Part shown: positions 1 through 15,000 of the stretch, one piece after another
Numbering within the stretch: the stretch's first letter is position 1
How the letters are laid out: every line of letters begins with the position of its first letter
Source of the DNA: Limnohabitans planktonicus II-D5
GTDB taxonomy: Bacteria; Pseudomonadota; Gammaproteobacteria; Burkholderiales; Burkholderiaceae_C
DNA: 64,000 nucleotides
NCBI RefSeq assembly: GCF_001270065.2
Contig: NZ_LFYT02000003.1
Coordinates: 1-64,000, forward strand
Direction of reading: 5' to 3'
The notes under the pieces: generated by a model
Databases searched by the model: none
What the model saw: the letters and a program-made list of their open reading frames with translations, nothing else
Told to the model about the DNA's origin: nothing
Translations under genes and position numbers: made by a program

Positions 1-3000
1 AGCAGCGCCAACTACGCGATAGACCTCAAAGCACCCACGGCCAGCATCGCCCTGAGCGACAACGCGCTCAAAGCAGGCGAGAGCGCCACGGTGACCATCA
101 CCTTCAGCGAAAAAGTCAAAGACTTCAGCAACGCGGACATCACAGCGCCCAACGGAGCCTTGAGCACATTCACCGCCAGCACAGACGGCCTGATCTGGAC
201 AGCCACCTTCACGCCAGCAACAGACACCGAAGCGGCCAGCAACACGCTGAGCCTGGGCACGGCCTACACCGACGAAGCGGGCAACGCAGGCACGGTAGCT
301 ACAGCCACGTACGCAGTGGACACAAAGGCACCGAGCTTCACGGTCAAGCTCGATGACGCGAGCAACAGCGGCACGCTGACCGATCTGATGACCTCTGACG
401 CCACACCCACCATCAGCGGTTCGGGTGTGGAGGGGGACCTCATCCGTGTCACCATGCCTGGCACACTGGAAGTGATCAGCACCACGGTGGCCGCAGACGG
501 TACTTGGACGGTGACGCCCACTCTGGCTATCAACACGGGCACGGTCAGTGTGGTGGCCATTGACGCGGCGGGCAACATCAGCACTGCGCAGTCGCTGAGC
601 TTGGTCATTGATCAAGTGATCGCAGTGCCCACGCTCACCCTCACTTGCGACAGCGGATCGAGCAGCACCGACAACAGCAGCCGGTTTGCGGCCTTGACAC
701 TCGCAGGCGTTGAGGCAGGCGCACAAGTGGCTTACAGCACCAATGGTGTCCTCTGGACGACCACCTTTAATGCGGCAGAAGGCGTCAACCAAGTCACCGT
801 CAAGGTGACTGATGGGGCAGGCAACAGTGCCCTGTCTGCGCCGCTCAATTTCACCCTGGACACGACAGTCGCTGCCTTTGCCGTGGCGCTTGGCTGTGAC
901 AGTGGCACAGCGAGTGACTTGATCACCAACACTGCGAACTTGAGCCTGTCCGGAGTGGAGGCGGGTGCCCAAGTGCAGTACAGCACCGATGGCACGAGCT
1001 GGACAAATCATTTCCAGGCGAGCGAAGGTGCCAACTCCGTCACCGTGCGCGTGACGGACTCGGCAGGCAATCAGAGAACGCAAAACCTGGCCTTCCAGCT
1101 TCAGAGCGTCAAACCCAGCGCGCCCGTGATCACCCTGGTTTGCGATGGCGGGCTGGACAGCAGTGACCTGATTTCTGCCAAAGGGGGCATCAATGTGTCC
1201 CATGGTGCAGGCACGGTCCTGGCTTACAGCACCGATGGCAGCACCTGGGGCACCACCTTTGTGGCCACTGAAGGCGTCAACAAGGTGTATGCCCGGGCCA
1301 CCGATACGGCAGGCAATGTCAGTGATGCCAGCAGCCTGAGCTTCACCCTGGACACCACGACACCCGCCGCTGTGGTCACCACCCTGGTCTGCGACAGCGG
1401 CAGCAGTGGCAGCGACCGACTGAGCAAGCAGGCCTTGCTGCAAAGCGTGTCCAGCGAAAGCGGTGGGCAAATTGAGTACAGCACCAATGGCAGCACCTGG
1501 CTGACCACGTTCAGCGCCATCGAAGGCGCCAATGCTGTGCAAATTCGGGTGACGGACGCCGCAGGCCATGTGGGAGCGGTCAGCACCTTCAACTTCACCC
1601 TGGACACGCTGGCCCCCACGGTGCCCACTTTGGCGCTGGTCTGTGACAGTGGCAGATCGGGCACCGACAAAATCAGCCAGAACGGCAGCATTTTGGCCAC
1701 GACCCTGGAGTCAGGCGCCACCCTCCAATACAGTGTGGACGGACTGGCTTGGGGCAGCACCTTTGCCGCAGGCGAGGGCAGCAATACCGTGCAGGCCCGG
1801 GTGGTGGATGCTGCGGGCAATGCAGGGGCTGCCAGCACCTTGACATTCACCGTCGACACCTTCATCAGCACACCGACCTTGACGCTGGTGACCGACACGG
1901 GCACGCCGGGTGACAAAGTGACGATTGATGGCTCGCTCAATGTGCCCGGTAGCGCAGGCGGCTCTGCCATTGAAAGCGGTGCCGTGGTGGAATACAGCAC
2001 CAATGGCACCAGCTGGACAAACACCTACAGCGCGGCCGAAGGCAACAACACCGTGTATGCCCGTGTCACGGATCAGGCGGGCAACAGCGCCGTGTCGGAC
2101 ATGCTGACCTTTGTGCTCAACACCAAGGCGGGCACCTTCACGGCAGGCCTGAACAACCTCAGCAACAGCGGTTCACTCAACGATCTGATCACCCGTCAGG
2201 ACACGCCCGTCATCAGCGGCACGGGGGCAGTGGGCGACCGCATCCGCGTGACCATGCCCGGCACCAACGAGGTTCTGGACGCCGTGGTGGACATCAATGG
2301 TCTGTGGTCGGTCACGCCATCGCTGACGATTTCCACGGGCAACGTTCTGGTGGCCAGAACACTGCAGGCGGGCAGCAGCGTGGACTCGACCATCAGTCTG
2401 GCGGTAATCATCGACAAAATCGCGGCCTCACCCACAGTCAGCCTGCTGTGCGACTCGGGCACCAGCAGCAGCGACAAAATCACCACGGTGGGCAATCTGA
2501 ACATTGGGCAGATTGAAAGCGATGCGGTGCTGGAATACAGCACCGACGGCAGCACTTGGGGCAGCACCTTCACGGCGCAAGAAGGCCTGAACACCGTGCA
2601 GGTGCGTCAAACCGACAAGGCCGACAACATCAGCACACCCACGGTGTTCAGCTTCACGCTGGACACGCAAGTGCCCGTGCCCAGCATCACCGTGGCCGCC
2701 ATTGGCGGTGACGACGCCGTGGGGCCTGCCGACGCCGCCAACCTGAGCACCACCATCACGGGTGTGGCCTTGCAGGCCAGCCAGGGCGATCTGGTGCAAG
2801 TGCAGGTCAATGGGCAAACCTACTCCGGCACCGTGAATGCGGTGGGGGGGTACAACATCCAGATTGACACGCTGGACTTGGTGGACGATGCCGACAAGAA
2901 ACTGGAAGTGTTCATCAACGCCACAGACGCTGCAGGCAATGCCGCCAACGCGCAAGCCAGCCGCGCTTACAGTGTGGACACATCGGCACCTTCGGTGCAA

Positions 3001-6000
3001 AGTGTCACCCTGGATAAAACCTTACTCAAAGCCGGTGACACCGCCACAGTGACGGTGCGTTTTTCAGAAAAAGTGCAGGCCTTTGACCTGGGCGATTTGA
3101 TCGCTGACAACGCCAGCCTGAGCGCTTTGGCCAGCACGGACGGTGGTTTGACCTGGACCGCCACCCTGACGGCCAGCAACCTGATCGAAGACACCAGCAA
3201 CCTGGTGCAGGTGTTTTCCAACTACACCGACCTGGCCGGCAATGCGGGCACCACCGGCAGCAGTGGCAACTACAGCCTGGACACCAAAGCGCCCACAGCG
3301 GTCATCGCTCTGGCCGATGAAGCCCTCAAAGCGGGCGAAACCACGACCTTGACCATCACCTTCAGTGAAAAGGTGCAGGGTTTTGGCAACGAAGACGTCA
3401 CGGTGCAAAACGGCGCTCTGGGCACGCTCTCCAGCGCCGATGGCGGCATCACCTGGACCGGCACTTACACCCCCAACGCCAACACCGAGGCGGCCCTCAA
3501 CACGATTGCGCTGCTCAACACCTACAGCGATCTGATCGGCAACGCCGGTGTGGCCGTCACCAGCGGCAACTACAGCGTGGACACCAAAGCGCCCAGCGCC
3601 AGCATCGTCCTCAAAGACAACACCAACTCGGTGGTGACCAGTTTGACGGCTGGCCAAAGTGCGGCGGTGACGATCACCTTCAATGAAGCGGTCAAAGACT
3701 TCAGCAATGCCGATGTCAATGCCCCCAACGGACAGTTGAGCACGCTGGCCAGCACGGATGGCGGCATCACCTGGACAGGCACCTTCACGCCGAACGCCAA
3801 TGTCGAAGTGGCCGTCAACAGCCTGAGCATCAACCCAGGCGCCTACAGCGACTTGGGCGGCAATTCAGGCGGCGCGGCCTCCAGTGCCAACCACGCCGTG
3901 GACACGCAAGGCCCCACAGCCACCATCACCCTGAGTGACACCGACCTGCAGGCCAACGAGACGGCAGTCTTGACCATCACCTTCAATGAAAAAGTCAGCA
4001 ATTTTGACAACGCCGATGTGACGGTGGACAACGGCACATTGAGCATCCTGAGCACCACCGACGGTGGACGCACCTGGGTGGGCACCTTCACCCCCGCCAA
4101 TGCGCAAGACAACAGCAATGTGGTGAGCCTGTCCAACGGCTACACCGATGTGGCCGGTAACCAGGGCAGCAGCGCCGTCAGCGCCAACTACACACTGGAC
4201 CGACTCGCCCCCACAGCCACCATCAGCTTGAGCGACACCGCATTGACGGCCGGTGAAAGTGCCACCGTGACCATCGCTTTCAGCGAAGCCGTGAAAGGGT
4301 TCTCCAATGGCGATGTGAGCGCGCCCAACGGCATGCTCAGCACCTTCACCCCCAATGCAGACAGCACGGTCTGGACGGCCACCTTCACCCCCACGGCCAA
4401 CTTCCTGGCCTTGAACAACACCCTGACACTGGCCAGCACCTACAGCGATCTGGCCAACAATGCTGGCACGACGGCCAGCGCGCTTTACAGCGTGGACACC
4501 CGTGCGCCGTCATTCACCTTCCAGCTCAATGACGCCAGCAACAGTGGCACCACCAGCGACCGCATCACCAACGATGACACCCCCACGATCAGTGGCACGG
4601 GCGCGGCCGACGACATCATCGTGGTGACCTTCCCGGGCTCTGGTGAAGTGCTGTCCACCACCGTGGACGCCAACGGCCAGTGGTCGATCACCCCCAGCTT
4701 GACCATGGCCAGTGGCTCGGTCAGTGTGCAGGCCAGGAACAGTGCCGGTGCGGCATCGCTGCCGCAAACACTGGCTTTGACCATCGACAATTCTGTGGCC
4801 AAGCCCAGCGTGGCCTTGGTGTGCGACAGCGGCTTCAGTGCCAGCGACCGGGTATCCCAAAGTGCTGAACTGGTGCTCAGCGGCCTTGAAAATGGGGCCT
4901 CGCTGAGCTACAGCACCAATGGCACGGCATGGGCCAGCACCTTCACCGCCACCGAAGGAGTCAACACCATTTATGTGCGCCAGACCGATGTGGCAGGCAA
5001 CGTGGCCACCTCGTCTGCCTTGACTTTCACCCTGGACACCACGGCACCTGTGCCCACATTGAGCATAGAGCCCGTTTTTGGCGATGACGCCATCGGCCCG
5101 GTCGATGCGCAAGCCTTGACCTCTGCGGTGTCCGGTGATGTCACGCAAGCGCGCGCAGGCGATCTTGTCAGCGTGTTCGTCAATGGCCGCACCTTCACCG
5201 CCACGGTGGACTTGTCAGGGCATTACAGCGTGGATGTGACCACCACCGATTTGATCGCTGACACCGACCGAAGCCTGGATGTGGTGCTGAGCGCCAGCGA
5301 CGCAGCAGGCAACCTGGCCAATGTCTCAGCCAGCCGTGCTTACACGGTGGACATCGTGGCTCCTGTGGTGCAAAGCCTGAGCATCGACAAGAGCAGCCTC
5401 AAAGTGGGCGAAACCGCCACGGTGGGGGTGGTCTTCAGCGAAAAAGTCACCGCTTTTGATGTCAGTGACATCACCGCCGAGTACGGCAGTCTGAGTCAGT
5501 TGATCAGCAGCGATGGCGGCATCACCTGGAGCGCCGTGTTCACGCCCAGCTTGAACATTGAAGACACCAGCAATGTGCTGCAGATCACGGCCACCTACAC
5601 CGATCTGGCGGGCAATGCGGGCAGTGGGCTGAGCAGCGCCAACTTCAGACTGGACACGAAAGCGCCCACGGCCATCATCCAGCTGGCCAATGAAACCCTC
5701 AAAGCCGGGGACACCACGACACTGAGCATCCGATTCAGTGAGGCGGTGCAAAACTTCAGCCAGGACGATGTGACGGTGCAAAACGGCAGTCTGGGCACCT
5801 TGTCGAGTGCAGATGGCGGCTTGACCTGGACGGGCAATTTCACGCCTTTGAGCAATGTGGAAGATGCCAGCAATGTCGTCACCCTGGCCAACACCTACAC
5901 CGACCTGGTGGGCAATGCCGGGCAAACAGGCAGCAGTGGCAACTACAGCCTGGACACCCAGGCCCCCATGGCCACGATCACGCTCAAGAGCGCAGGCGTG

Positions 6001-9000
6001 GCCATCAGCAGCTTGACGGCAGGCCAAAGCGCGGATGTGACCATCACTTTCAGCGAAGCGGTCAATGGGTTCAGCAACGCCGATGTCCTGGCACCCAACG
6101 GCACGCTCAGCACCCTGACCAGCGCAGACGGCGGCATCACCTGGACGGGCACATTTGCAGCCGATGCGGCCATCGAAGACGCGACCAACAACATCACCGT
6201 GGCAGTGGCCAGCTATACCGACAGGGCAGGCAATGCCGGGGCAGCGGCCGCCAGCGCCAATTACGCCATTGACACCCAGGGGCCAAGCGCCAGCATCAGC
6301 TTCAGCGATGTCGATTTGCTGGCCGGTGAAACCTCCTCGGTCACCATCACCTTCACGGAAAAAGTCACAGGTTTCAGCAACGCCGATGTGACGGTGCAAA
6401 ACGGCACCCTGAGCACCTTGGCCACGACCGACGGCGGCCGCACCTGGGTGGGCACCTTCACACCGGGGCAGGTGCAATCGGCGAGCAATGTGCTCAGCCT
6501 GGCCAACAGCTACACCGATCTGGCAGGCAACCAGGGCGCAGCGGCCGCGAGCGCCAACTACGCCATTGACCGCCTCTCGCCCACAGCCAGCATCAGCCTG
6601 AGCAACACGGCCATCAAAGCCGGAGAGACCGCCAGCGTCACCATCACCTTCAGTGAGCGCGTCAGTGGCTTCAGCAATGCCGATGTGTCTGCGCCCAATG
6701 GCACGCTGAGCACCTTCACCGCCAGCTCCGACGGCCTGAGCTGGGTGGCCACGTTCACGCCATCTGCCAACATTCAGGTGCCCGTCAACAGCTTGTCCCT
6801 GGCCAGCACCTACACCGATCTGACAGGCAACGCCGGTACCGTGGCCACTGCCAGCTATGCGGTCGATACCCGCGCACCCAGCTTTACCGGACGTCTGGAT
6901 GACAGCAGCAACACGGGTGCCAAGAGCGATCTGGTCACCAGTGACGACACCCCCACCATCACGGGCACCGGTGCCGAGGGTGATGTGATAACGGTCACCA
7001 TGCCCGGCACCGGCGAAGTGATGACAGCCACCGTCGGGGCCAATGGCCTGTGGTCGGTCACGCCCTCATTGGCCATCGGCAGCGGCAGCGTCACTGTCAG
7101 CGCCACCAGCACCGGAGGTGCCACAGCTGCCACGCAAACACTGGCCGTGGTCATTGACAAAACCATTGCCAACCCTGTGGTGGTGCTGGCCTGCGACAGC
7201 GGCATCAACGCGGTCGACAAAGTCACGCAGCAAGGCACCATCAGCGTCACGGCCGAGGCCGGTGCAACGCTGGAATACAGCACCAACGGCATCTTGTGGT
7301 TAACCACCTTCACGGCCAACGAAGGCCTGAACACCTTGACCGTGCGCGCCACGGACGGTGCAGGCAATGCGGCCGTCTCCAGCCCCTTGAGTTTCACCCT
7401 GGACAGTTCGGTGGCTGATTTCACCGTGTCCTTGCTGTGTGACAGTGGCGTGGCCACAGACAAGGTGTCCAACACCTCCGGGCTGCAGACCACAGGGGTC
7501 GTGGCGGGCGATGCCATCAGCTACAGCCTCGATGGCGGCAGCACCTGGCTGAGCACGTTTGTGCCAGTCGAGGGCGGCAATGCCTTCAAAGTGCGTGTCA
7601 GCGATGCGGCAGGCAATGCGCGCATCAAGGACATGGCCTTCACGCTGGACACGGCGCGGCCCGATCAGCCCGTCATCACGCTGGTGTGTGATGGGGGCTT
7701 GAACGGCAGCGATCGGGTTACCGCGCAAGGCGCGATCAATGTGAGCCATGAAACGGGTGCCACAGTGATGTTCAGCACCGATGCGCTCACTTGGGCCACC
7801 ACGTTTGCAGCCGCTGAAGGCGCCAACACGGTGTATGCCCGTGCCATGGATCTGGCGGGCAACCTGAGCGCGGTGGGCAGTCTGGTGTTCCGTCTGGACA
7901 CCACCGCCCCGTCCAATCCCACAGTGTCCCTGGCCTGTGACAGTGGCAGCTCTGCCAGCGACAAGCTGAGCTTGAATGGCAGCTTGCAAGTCACCACTGC
8001 CGAAACCGGTGGCTTGATTGAATACAGCACCAACGGCAGCACCTGGGCCAGCACGTTTGCGGCCTCAGAAGGTGCCAACACCGTGCGTGTGCGGGTCACC
8101 GACTTGGCCGGCCTGGTCTCGGGTGTCAGCGAATTGAGCTTTACCCTGGACAGCCAGGCGCCCATCGCCCCCGCCTTGTCCTTGGTGTGTGACAGCGGCA
8201 GCACGGGTACCGACAAAATCACCCGCAACGGGGCCATCACGGCGGCCACATTGGAGACGGGCGCAAGCTTGCAATACAGCACCGACGGCGTGTCCTGGGC
8301 CTCCACCTTTGCCGCAGGCGAAGGGGTCAACACCGTCAAGGCGCGGGTCATCGATGCGGCGGGCAATGCCGGTGCCGTGTCTACGCTGAGCTTCACGCTC
8401 GACACCCAGATCACCAAGCCCAGTGTGGCACTGGTCTGTGACACGGGCACGCCCAGCGATTTGGTCACAACACAAGCGGGGCTCCAGGTCATTGGCGTCG
8501 ATGCAGGTGCGGTGATCGAATACAGCACCAATGGCAGCACTTGGGTCAGCAACTACAGCGCCGTAGAAGGCAGCAACACGGTGTATGTGCGCAGCACCGA
8601 CGCCGCAGGCAATCAAGCCATTTCGGAGCCCTTGACGTTCACCCTGAACACCAAAGGGGACACATTCACCGCGGCGCTGGCCAACACCAGCAACAGCGGC
8701 AGCGTGACCGACCTGACCACCAACGACGACACGCCCACCATCAGCGGCACAGGCAAGCCGGGGGATTCGGTCAAAGTGACCATGCCCGGCACCCTGGAAG
8801 AGCTCAACACCACGGTGGACATCAATGGCCTGTGGAGCGTCACACCCGTCAACCCGATCAGCTCAGGGCTGGTGGTGGTCAACTACACGGGCTCCACCAT
8901 CGCCACGCAAAACCTCACGGTGGTCATTGACAAAACCGTCAGCAACCCTGGCGTGAGCTTGCTGTGCGATTCGGGCGTGAGCAGCAGCGACAAGATCACC

Positions 9001-12000
9001 ACCATCGGGTCCTTGAACGTCACGGGTGAATCGGGGGCTTTGCTGGAATACAGCACCAACGGCAACACCTGGAGCGTGACCTACACGGCCACCGAAGGTG
9101 CCAACAGTGTGCAAGTGCGTCAAACCGATGTGGCAGGCAACATCAGCACCCCTGTGGTGTTCAATTTCACGCTCGACACCACCAGCCCGGTGCCGGTCTT
9201 GACGGTGGGTGCCATCACGGGTGACAACGGCATCGGACCGGTGGACGCCCAGGCAGCCCTGACGGCCGTGACAGGTGCTGTCACCCAAGCGCGCGCAGGT
9301 GATGCGGTCAGCGTCATGGTCAATGGCCAAACCGTGATGGGTGTGCTCGATGCGGTGGGCCAGTTCAGTCTGGACGTGGACACCGCTGATCTGATTGCCG
9401 ACCCCGATAAAACCGTGACGGTGTTGGTGATTGCCACCGACGCCGCAGGCAACAGCCGCAGCGTCAGCCAAAGCCATGCCTACACGGTGGACACGCAGGC
9501 CCCCGCGGTGCAGAGCATTGCCATCAGCAAGGCGTCCCTGAAAGCCGGGGAAACGGCCACCGTCACCATCGTCTTCAGCGAAAAAGTCACGGCCTTTGAT
9601 TTGGGCGATGTGGTGGCTGACAACGCCGTGCTCAGCAATTTGCTCAGCAGCGATGGCGGCCAAACCTGGACGGCCACTCTGACCCCCGCCAGCAACGTGG
9701 CGGACACCAGCAACATCATCACCCTGGGGAATGTCTTCAACGATCTGGCCGGCAATGGCGGCACAGGCAGCACCAGTGGCAACTACAGCCTGGACACGCA
9801 GGCACCCACCGCCATCATCACATTGGGCAGCGAGTTCCTCAAAGCGGGCGAAAGCACCACTTTGACCATCAAGTTCAGCGAGGCTGTGCAAGGCTTCAGC
9901 AACGAAGATGTGACCGTGGCCAATGGCAGTCTGGGCACCTTGACGAGTGCAGACGGGGGCATCACCTGGCAGGGCAACTTCACGCCCACGGCCAACGTGG
10001 AAGACGCCACCAACCTGGTGGCACTGGCCAACACCTACACCGATGCCTTGGGCAATGCGGGCAGCAGCAGCGTGAGTGGCAATTTCATTCTGGACACCAA
10101 GGTGCCCAGTGCCCAAGTGACCCTCAAGGACGCCAGTGGCGCTGCCGTCACCCGCCTGACCGCTGGGCAGAACGCCACACTGACACTGGTCTTCAGTGAA
10201 GCGGTGCAAAACTTTGACAACAGCGATGTGACGGCACCCAACGGCACGCTGAGCACCCTGGCCAGCAGCGATGGCGGCATCACCTGGGTCGGCACCTTCA
10301 CTGCCAACGCGGGCCTGGAAGTGGCCAGCAACAGCATCACCGTGGCCTCGGCGGGTTACAAAGACCTGGCGGGCAACCTCGGGGGCACGGCGTCCAGTGT
10401 CAATTACGCTGTGGACACCCAAGGGCCCACGGCCAGCATCAGCTTGAGCGATGTCAACTTGCAGGCGGGCGAAACCGCGCAGGTGACGATCGCCTTCAGC
10501 GAAAAGGTGACCGGCTTTGACAACAGCGATGTGAGTGTGCAAAACGGCACCCTCAGCACGCTGGTGTCCACAGACGGCGGCCAAACCTGGTTGGGCACCT
10601 TCACGCCCGACGCGGTGCAGTCGGCGACCAATGCCCTGCGCATCACCACCGGTTACACCGACGTGGCGGGCAACAACGGCGTGGCAGCCAGCAGCGCCAA
10701 CTACGCCATTGACCGGCTATCTCCCGTGTCCGTGGTTCGCCTCAGTGACACCTCACTCAAGATGGGCGAAAGCGCGACGGTGACCATCACCTTCAGTGAA
10801 AAAGTGTTGGGCTTTGGCAGCGGCGATGTCACCGCGCCCAACGGCACGCTGGGCAGCTTCACCGCCAGTCCGGACGGACTGGTGTGGACGGCCACATTCA
10901 CCCCATCCGCAGGCGTGGAGTCGGCCAGCAACACCTTCGTGCTGGCCAACACCTACACCGACGAAGCGGGCAATGCGGGCACCGGGGCCACCGCCAGTTA
11001 TGCGGTGGACACGCGCGCACCTGACTTCACCGTCAAGCTCAACGATGCCAGCAACACCGGCAACCTGAACGACCTCATCACCAGCGTCGACATCCCCACG
11101 CTGAGCGGCACCGGCCTCAAAGACGACATCATTGTGGTCACCATGCCCGCCACGGGCGAGGTGCTCAGCACCACCGTCGATGCCAGTGGTGCCTGGACGG
11201 TCACGGCCAGCCTGGCCATGAGCAGTGGCACCATCAGCGTGGTCGCCATCGACCCGGCGGGCAACACCAGCGCCGCCCAAACACTGGCCGTGGTGATTGA
11301 CAAAACCATTGCCACGCCCACTTTAGGCCTCGCGTGCGACAGCGGCGCCAGCAGCAGCGACAAAATCACCAGCCTGTCCACCCTGAGCCTGGGCAATGTG
11401 GAAAACGGCGCCAGCGTCACTTACAGCACCGATGGCAACACCTGGAGCACCACCTTTGCAGCGGCCGAAGGTGCCAACACCGTGACCATCAAGGTCACCG
11501 ATGGCGCGGGCAACACGGCCAGCGCCATGCCCCTCTCCTTCACGCTGGACACGGCGGTGACCAACTTCACCCTGGCTTTGGCCTGTGACAGCGGCACCAG
11601 CGCCACCGATGCCATCACCCATACTGCCATCCTGGCCTTGACGGGCGTGGAAAGCGGCGCAACGCTGGAATACAGCACCAACGCCACCACTTGGGCGAGC
11701 ACCTTCACGGCTTCTGAAGGGTCAAACACCGTGAGCGTGCGCGTCACCGATGCGGCGGGCAACCAGCGCACCCAATCGCTGGCCTTCACGCTTGACACCA
11801 CCGCCGCAGCAGCGCCCGTGGTGGCTCTGGTGTGTGACGGTGGCCTGTCAGCCACTGACCTGATCAGCCAGCTCGGCGCGGTCAATGCCAGCAGCGCAGC
11901 GGGCACCACGGTGCAGTACAGCACCAACGGCAGCACCTGGGCATCCAGCTTCACGGCCGTGGAAGGCGTCAACACCTTGCAGGTGCGTGCTGTCGATGCG

Positions 12001-15000
12001 GCGGGCAACCTCAGCCCGATCAGCCAATTGAGCTTCACGCTGGACAATGCCGCGCCACTGGCACCCACGGTCAGCCTCAGCAGCGACAGCGGCACCAGCA
12101 CTTCAGACAAGTTGAGCAATTCCGGCGGTTTGCAAGTGAGCACCCCCGAAACGGCCAGCCTGATTCAATACAGCACCAATGGCAGCACCTGGGCCAGCAC
12201 CTTCAGTGCGGCAGAAGGCCTCAACGCGGTCAAAGTGCGCGTCACCGATGCGGCCGGCTTGGTGGGCGCGATCACCGATTACAGCTTCACCCTGGACACC
12301 ACTGGCCCGGATGCACCCACGGTCGGTTTGGTGTGCGACAGCGGCAGTCTGGGCACAGACAAGATCAGCAATGTGGGCACCGTGGTGGCCAGCTCTTTGG
12401 AGACGGGTGCCGCCTTGCAATACAGCACCGACGGCAGCACCTGGAGCACCACGTTTGCAGCCGGTGAAGGTTTAAACACTTTGCGTGTGCGGGCCATCGA
12501 CAGCGCCGGAAATGTGGGCACGCCTGCAACGCTCAATTTCACGCTGGACACCCTGGTCACCAAACCCACCTTGGTGCTGGCCTGCGACAGCGGCACCTCG
12601 GGCGACAACATCAGCAACAACGGTGCCATCTCCGTGGTGGGGGCCAGCGTGGGTGACACGCTGGAGTTCAGTACCGATGGGACCGTCTGGATGGGCACAT
12701 TCTCTGCCGTGCAGGGCAGCAACAGTGTGCGCGTGCGGGCCAGTGACGCAGCGGGCAACCGTGTGGTGTCCGAGGTCTTGACCTTCACACTCGACAACAC
12801 GGCCCCCAGCCCCACAGTGACATTGAGCTGCGATTCGGGCACCAGCGCGATTGACCAATACACCAATTCGGGCGGCATCTCGGTGGCGGGCTATGTCGCC
12901 GGTGAAGTGCTGTCCTATTCCACCGATGGTGGCGCGACATACTCCAGCACCTTCTTTGCGGTGGACGGGCTCAACACGGTCAAGGTCCGAGCCATTGACG
13001 GCGCTGGCAACGTGGGCTTGAGCAACAGCCTGAGTTTCACGCTCGATACGGCGCTCAACAGTCCCAAATTGAGTTTGACCTCGGACACCGGCTCCAGCAG
13101 CACCGACCGGGTGACCTCGAATGTGGCCCTGTCCCTGAGTTTTGACCCCGGTGCCGATGCGCTGGCCGATGTGCGCACTTTTTACAAAGTGACCCTGGCC
13201 AACGGCACGCTGGTGCGGGATTGGGCGGCCAGCTATGTGCAGCCCACGCTGGACGCGGATTACACCGTCAGTGTCAAAGTGGTGGACAAAGCGGGTAACG
13301 AGCGCACCGATGCGCTGGACTTCACGCGCCTGACCGTGAGCCCGATCACACCGACACTGAGCCTCAAAACCGACAGCGGCCGCAGTCTGCTCTTCATGGC
13401 CGACCGCATCACCAACGACGGTTTGGTCAAGTACACACAGACCTACGCCTCAGGCGTGACGCTCACCTACCAGTTCAGCACCAATGGCGGCAGCACTTGG
13501 AGCACACCCACCGCCACCTTTGCCCCCATCACCGATGGCGCCTACCAAGTCCGGGCCATCGCCACCGACCAGGTGGGCAACTTCAGCACCAGCACGCCCC
13601 TGACCTTCACGCTGGACACCACAGGCCCTGCAGCGCCCACGGTGGCACTGCTGTGTGATGCCGGGGTGGATGGCGATTTGCTGACCAACGACGGGCGCAT
13701 CCAGGTCACCGGTGTGGAAGCCAATGGTCTCGTCCAGTACAGCATCGATGGTGGCAACACCTGGACCACGACTTTCAGCGCCATAGAAGGCATCAACGTC
13801 GTGCAAGTGCGCGCGGTGGATGTGGCCAACAACAACGGCACCGACCGCGTGTTCAGTTTCCTGCTCGACCTGAGCACCCCTGCACCGACCTTGACCTTGA
13901 CCTGCGACAGCGGCAGCAGCAACAGTGACAAGATCAGCAAGGACGGCCGCGTCAGCGTGGACAACGTCGAAAGCGGCGGCACGGTGTCTTACAACTTGAA
14001 CGGCGGCGGCTGGTTGCCGACCTTTGCGGCACCCACCACCGATGGCGAGCACACCTTGCAAGCCCGGGTGACCGACCCCTTTGGCAACGTCAGCGCCATC
14101 ACCAGCTTGACCTTCACGGTGGACAACACCACCTCGCGGGCGGAGAGTTTCTTCAGCAGCAGCTTGCTCAATTACGCCGTGATCAATGGTGTGGCCACGG
14201 GTGGTGCGGTGGTGGGCTCTGCCATCAATGTTTCGGCCACGATCAACGAAACCGTGCAGGCGGGCTCTTTCATCCGTGTGTCATTGGACACGGGTGCTGT
14301 GGTCACCCTGACGGCGGCCACGAACGGCCGCTTGCTGGAGGGCACCTACACCGTGGGAGCCAACCAGTCGACCGCTGACCTGACGATCAACAACATCCTG
14401 AGCGCGCGCCTGACCGATCTGGCCGGCAATGTGATCAACGAAGCGGCCATTCCCCTGGGCTTTAACCTAGGTGACAGCAGCGCCATTGTGGTGCGTTGGG
14501 GCATGTCGGGCACGGCGCAGGGTGACTTTTTCAATGGCTTGGTGCGTGGCAACGGCCTGAACGACGACTTTGATGGTCTGACGGGCAGCGACACCATCAG
14601 TTACAGCACAGCGGCCAATGCCGTGACCATCAACTTGCAAACGGGCGTGGCCACCGGCACCGATGTGGCTGCCAGCAGCGACAGCCTGGTGTCCATCGAA
14701 AACGCCGTCGGTGGCGCGGGCGCTGACATCATCTTCGGCAGCACGGAGGCCAACATCATTGACGGTGGTGCGGGCACCGACAGCGTGTCTGCGGGCGCTG
14801 GCGACGACACGCTCATCAGCGGCGCAGGCAATGACACGATCGATGGCGGAACGGGCGAAGATTGGTTCATCTTCGATGGCGCAGCGACTGTGGGCGCCAG
14901 TGGCACTTTGGCCGGTGGTGCCATGGCCTCGTTTGCTGACGGTGTGGGGTCAACCGACTCCCTGGTGAACATCGAACACATGCTGGGCACGGCTTATGCC

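Noticed and set aside
2428..10584. Long minus-strand frames inside the adhesin gene
   Set aside because: They repeat along with the adhesin modules and show only mirror-image repeats; no start sites or families.
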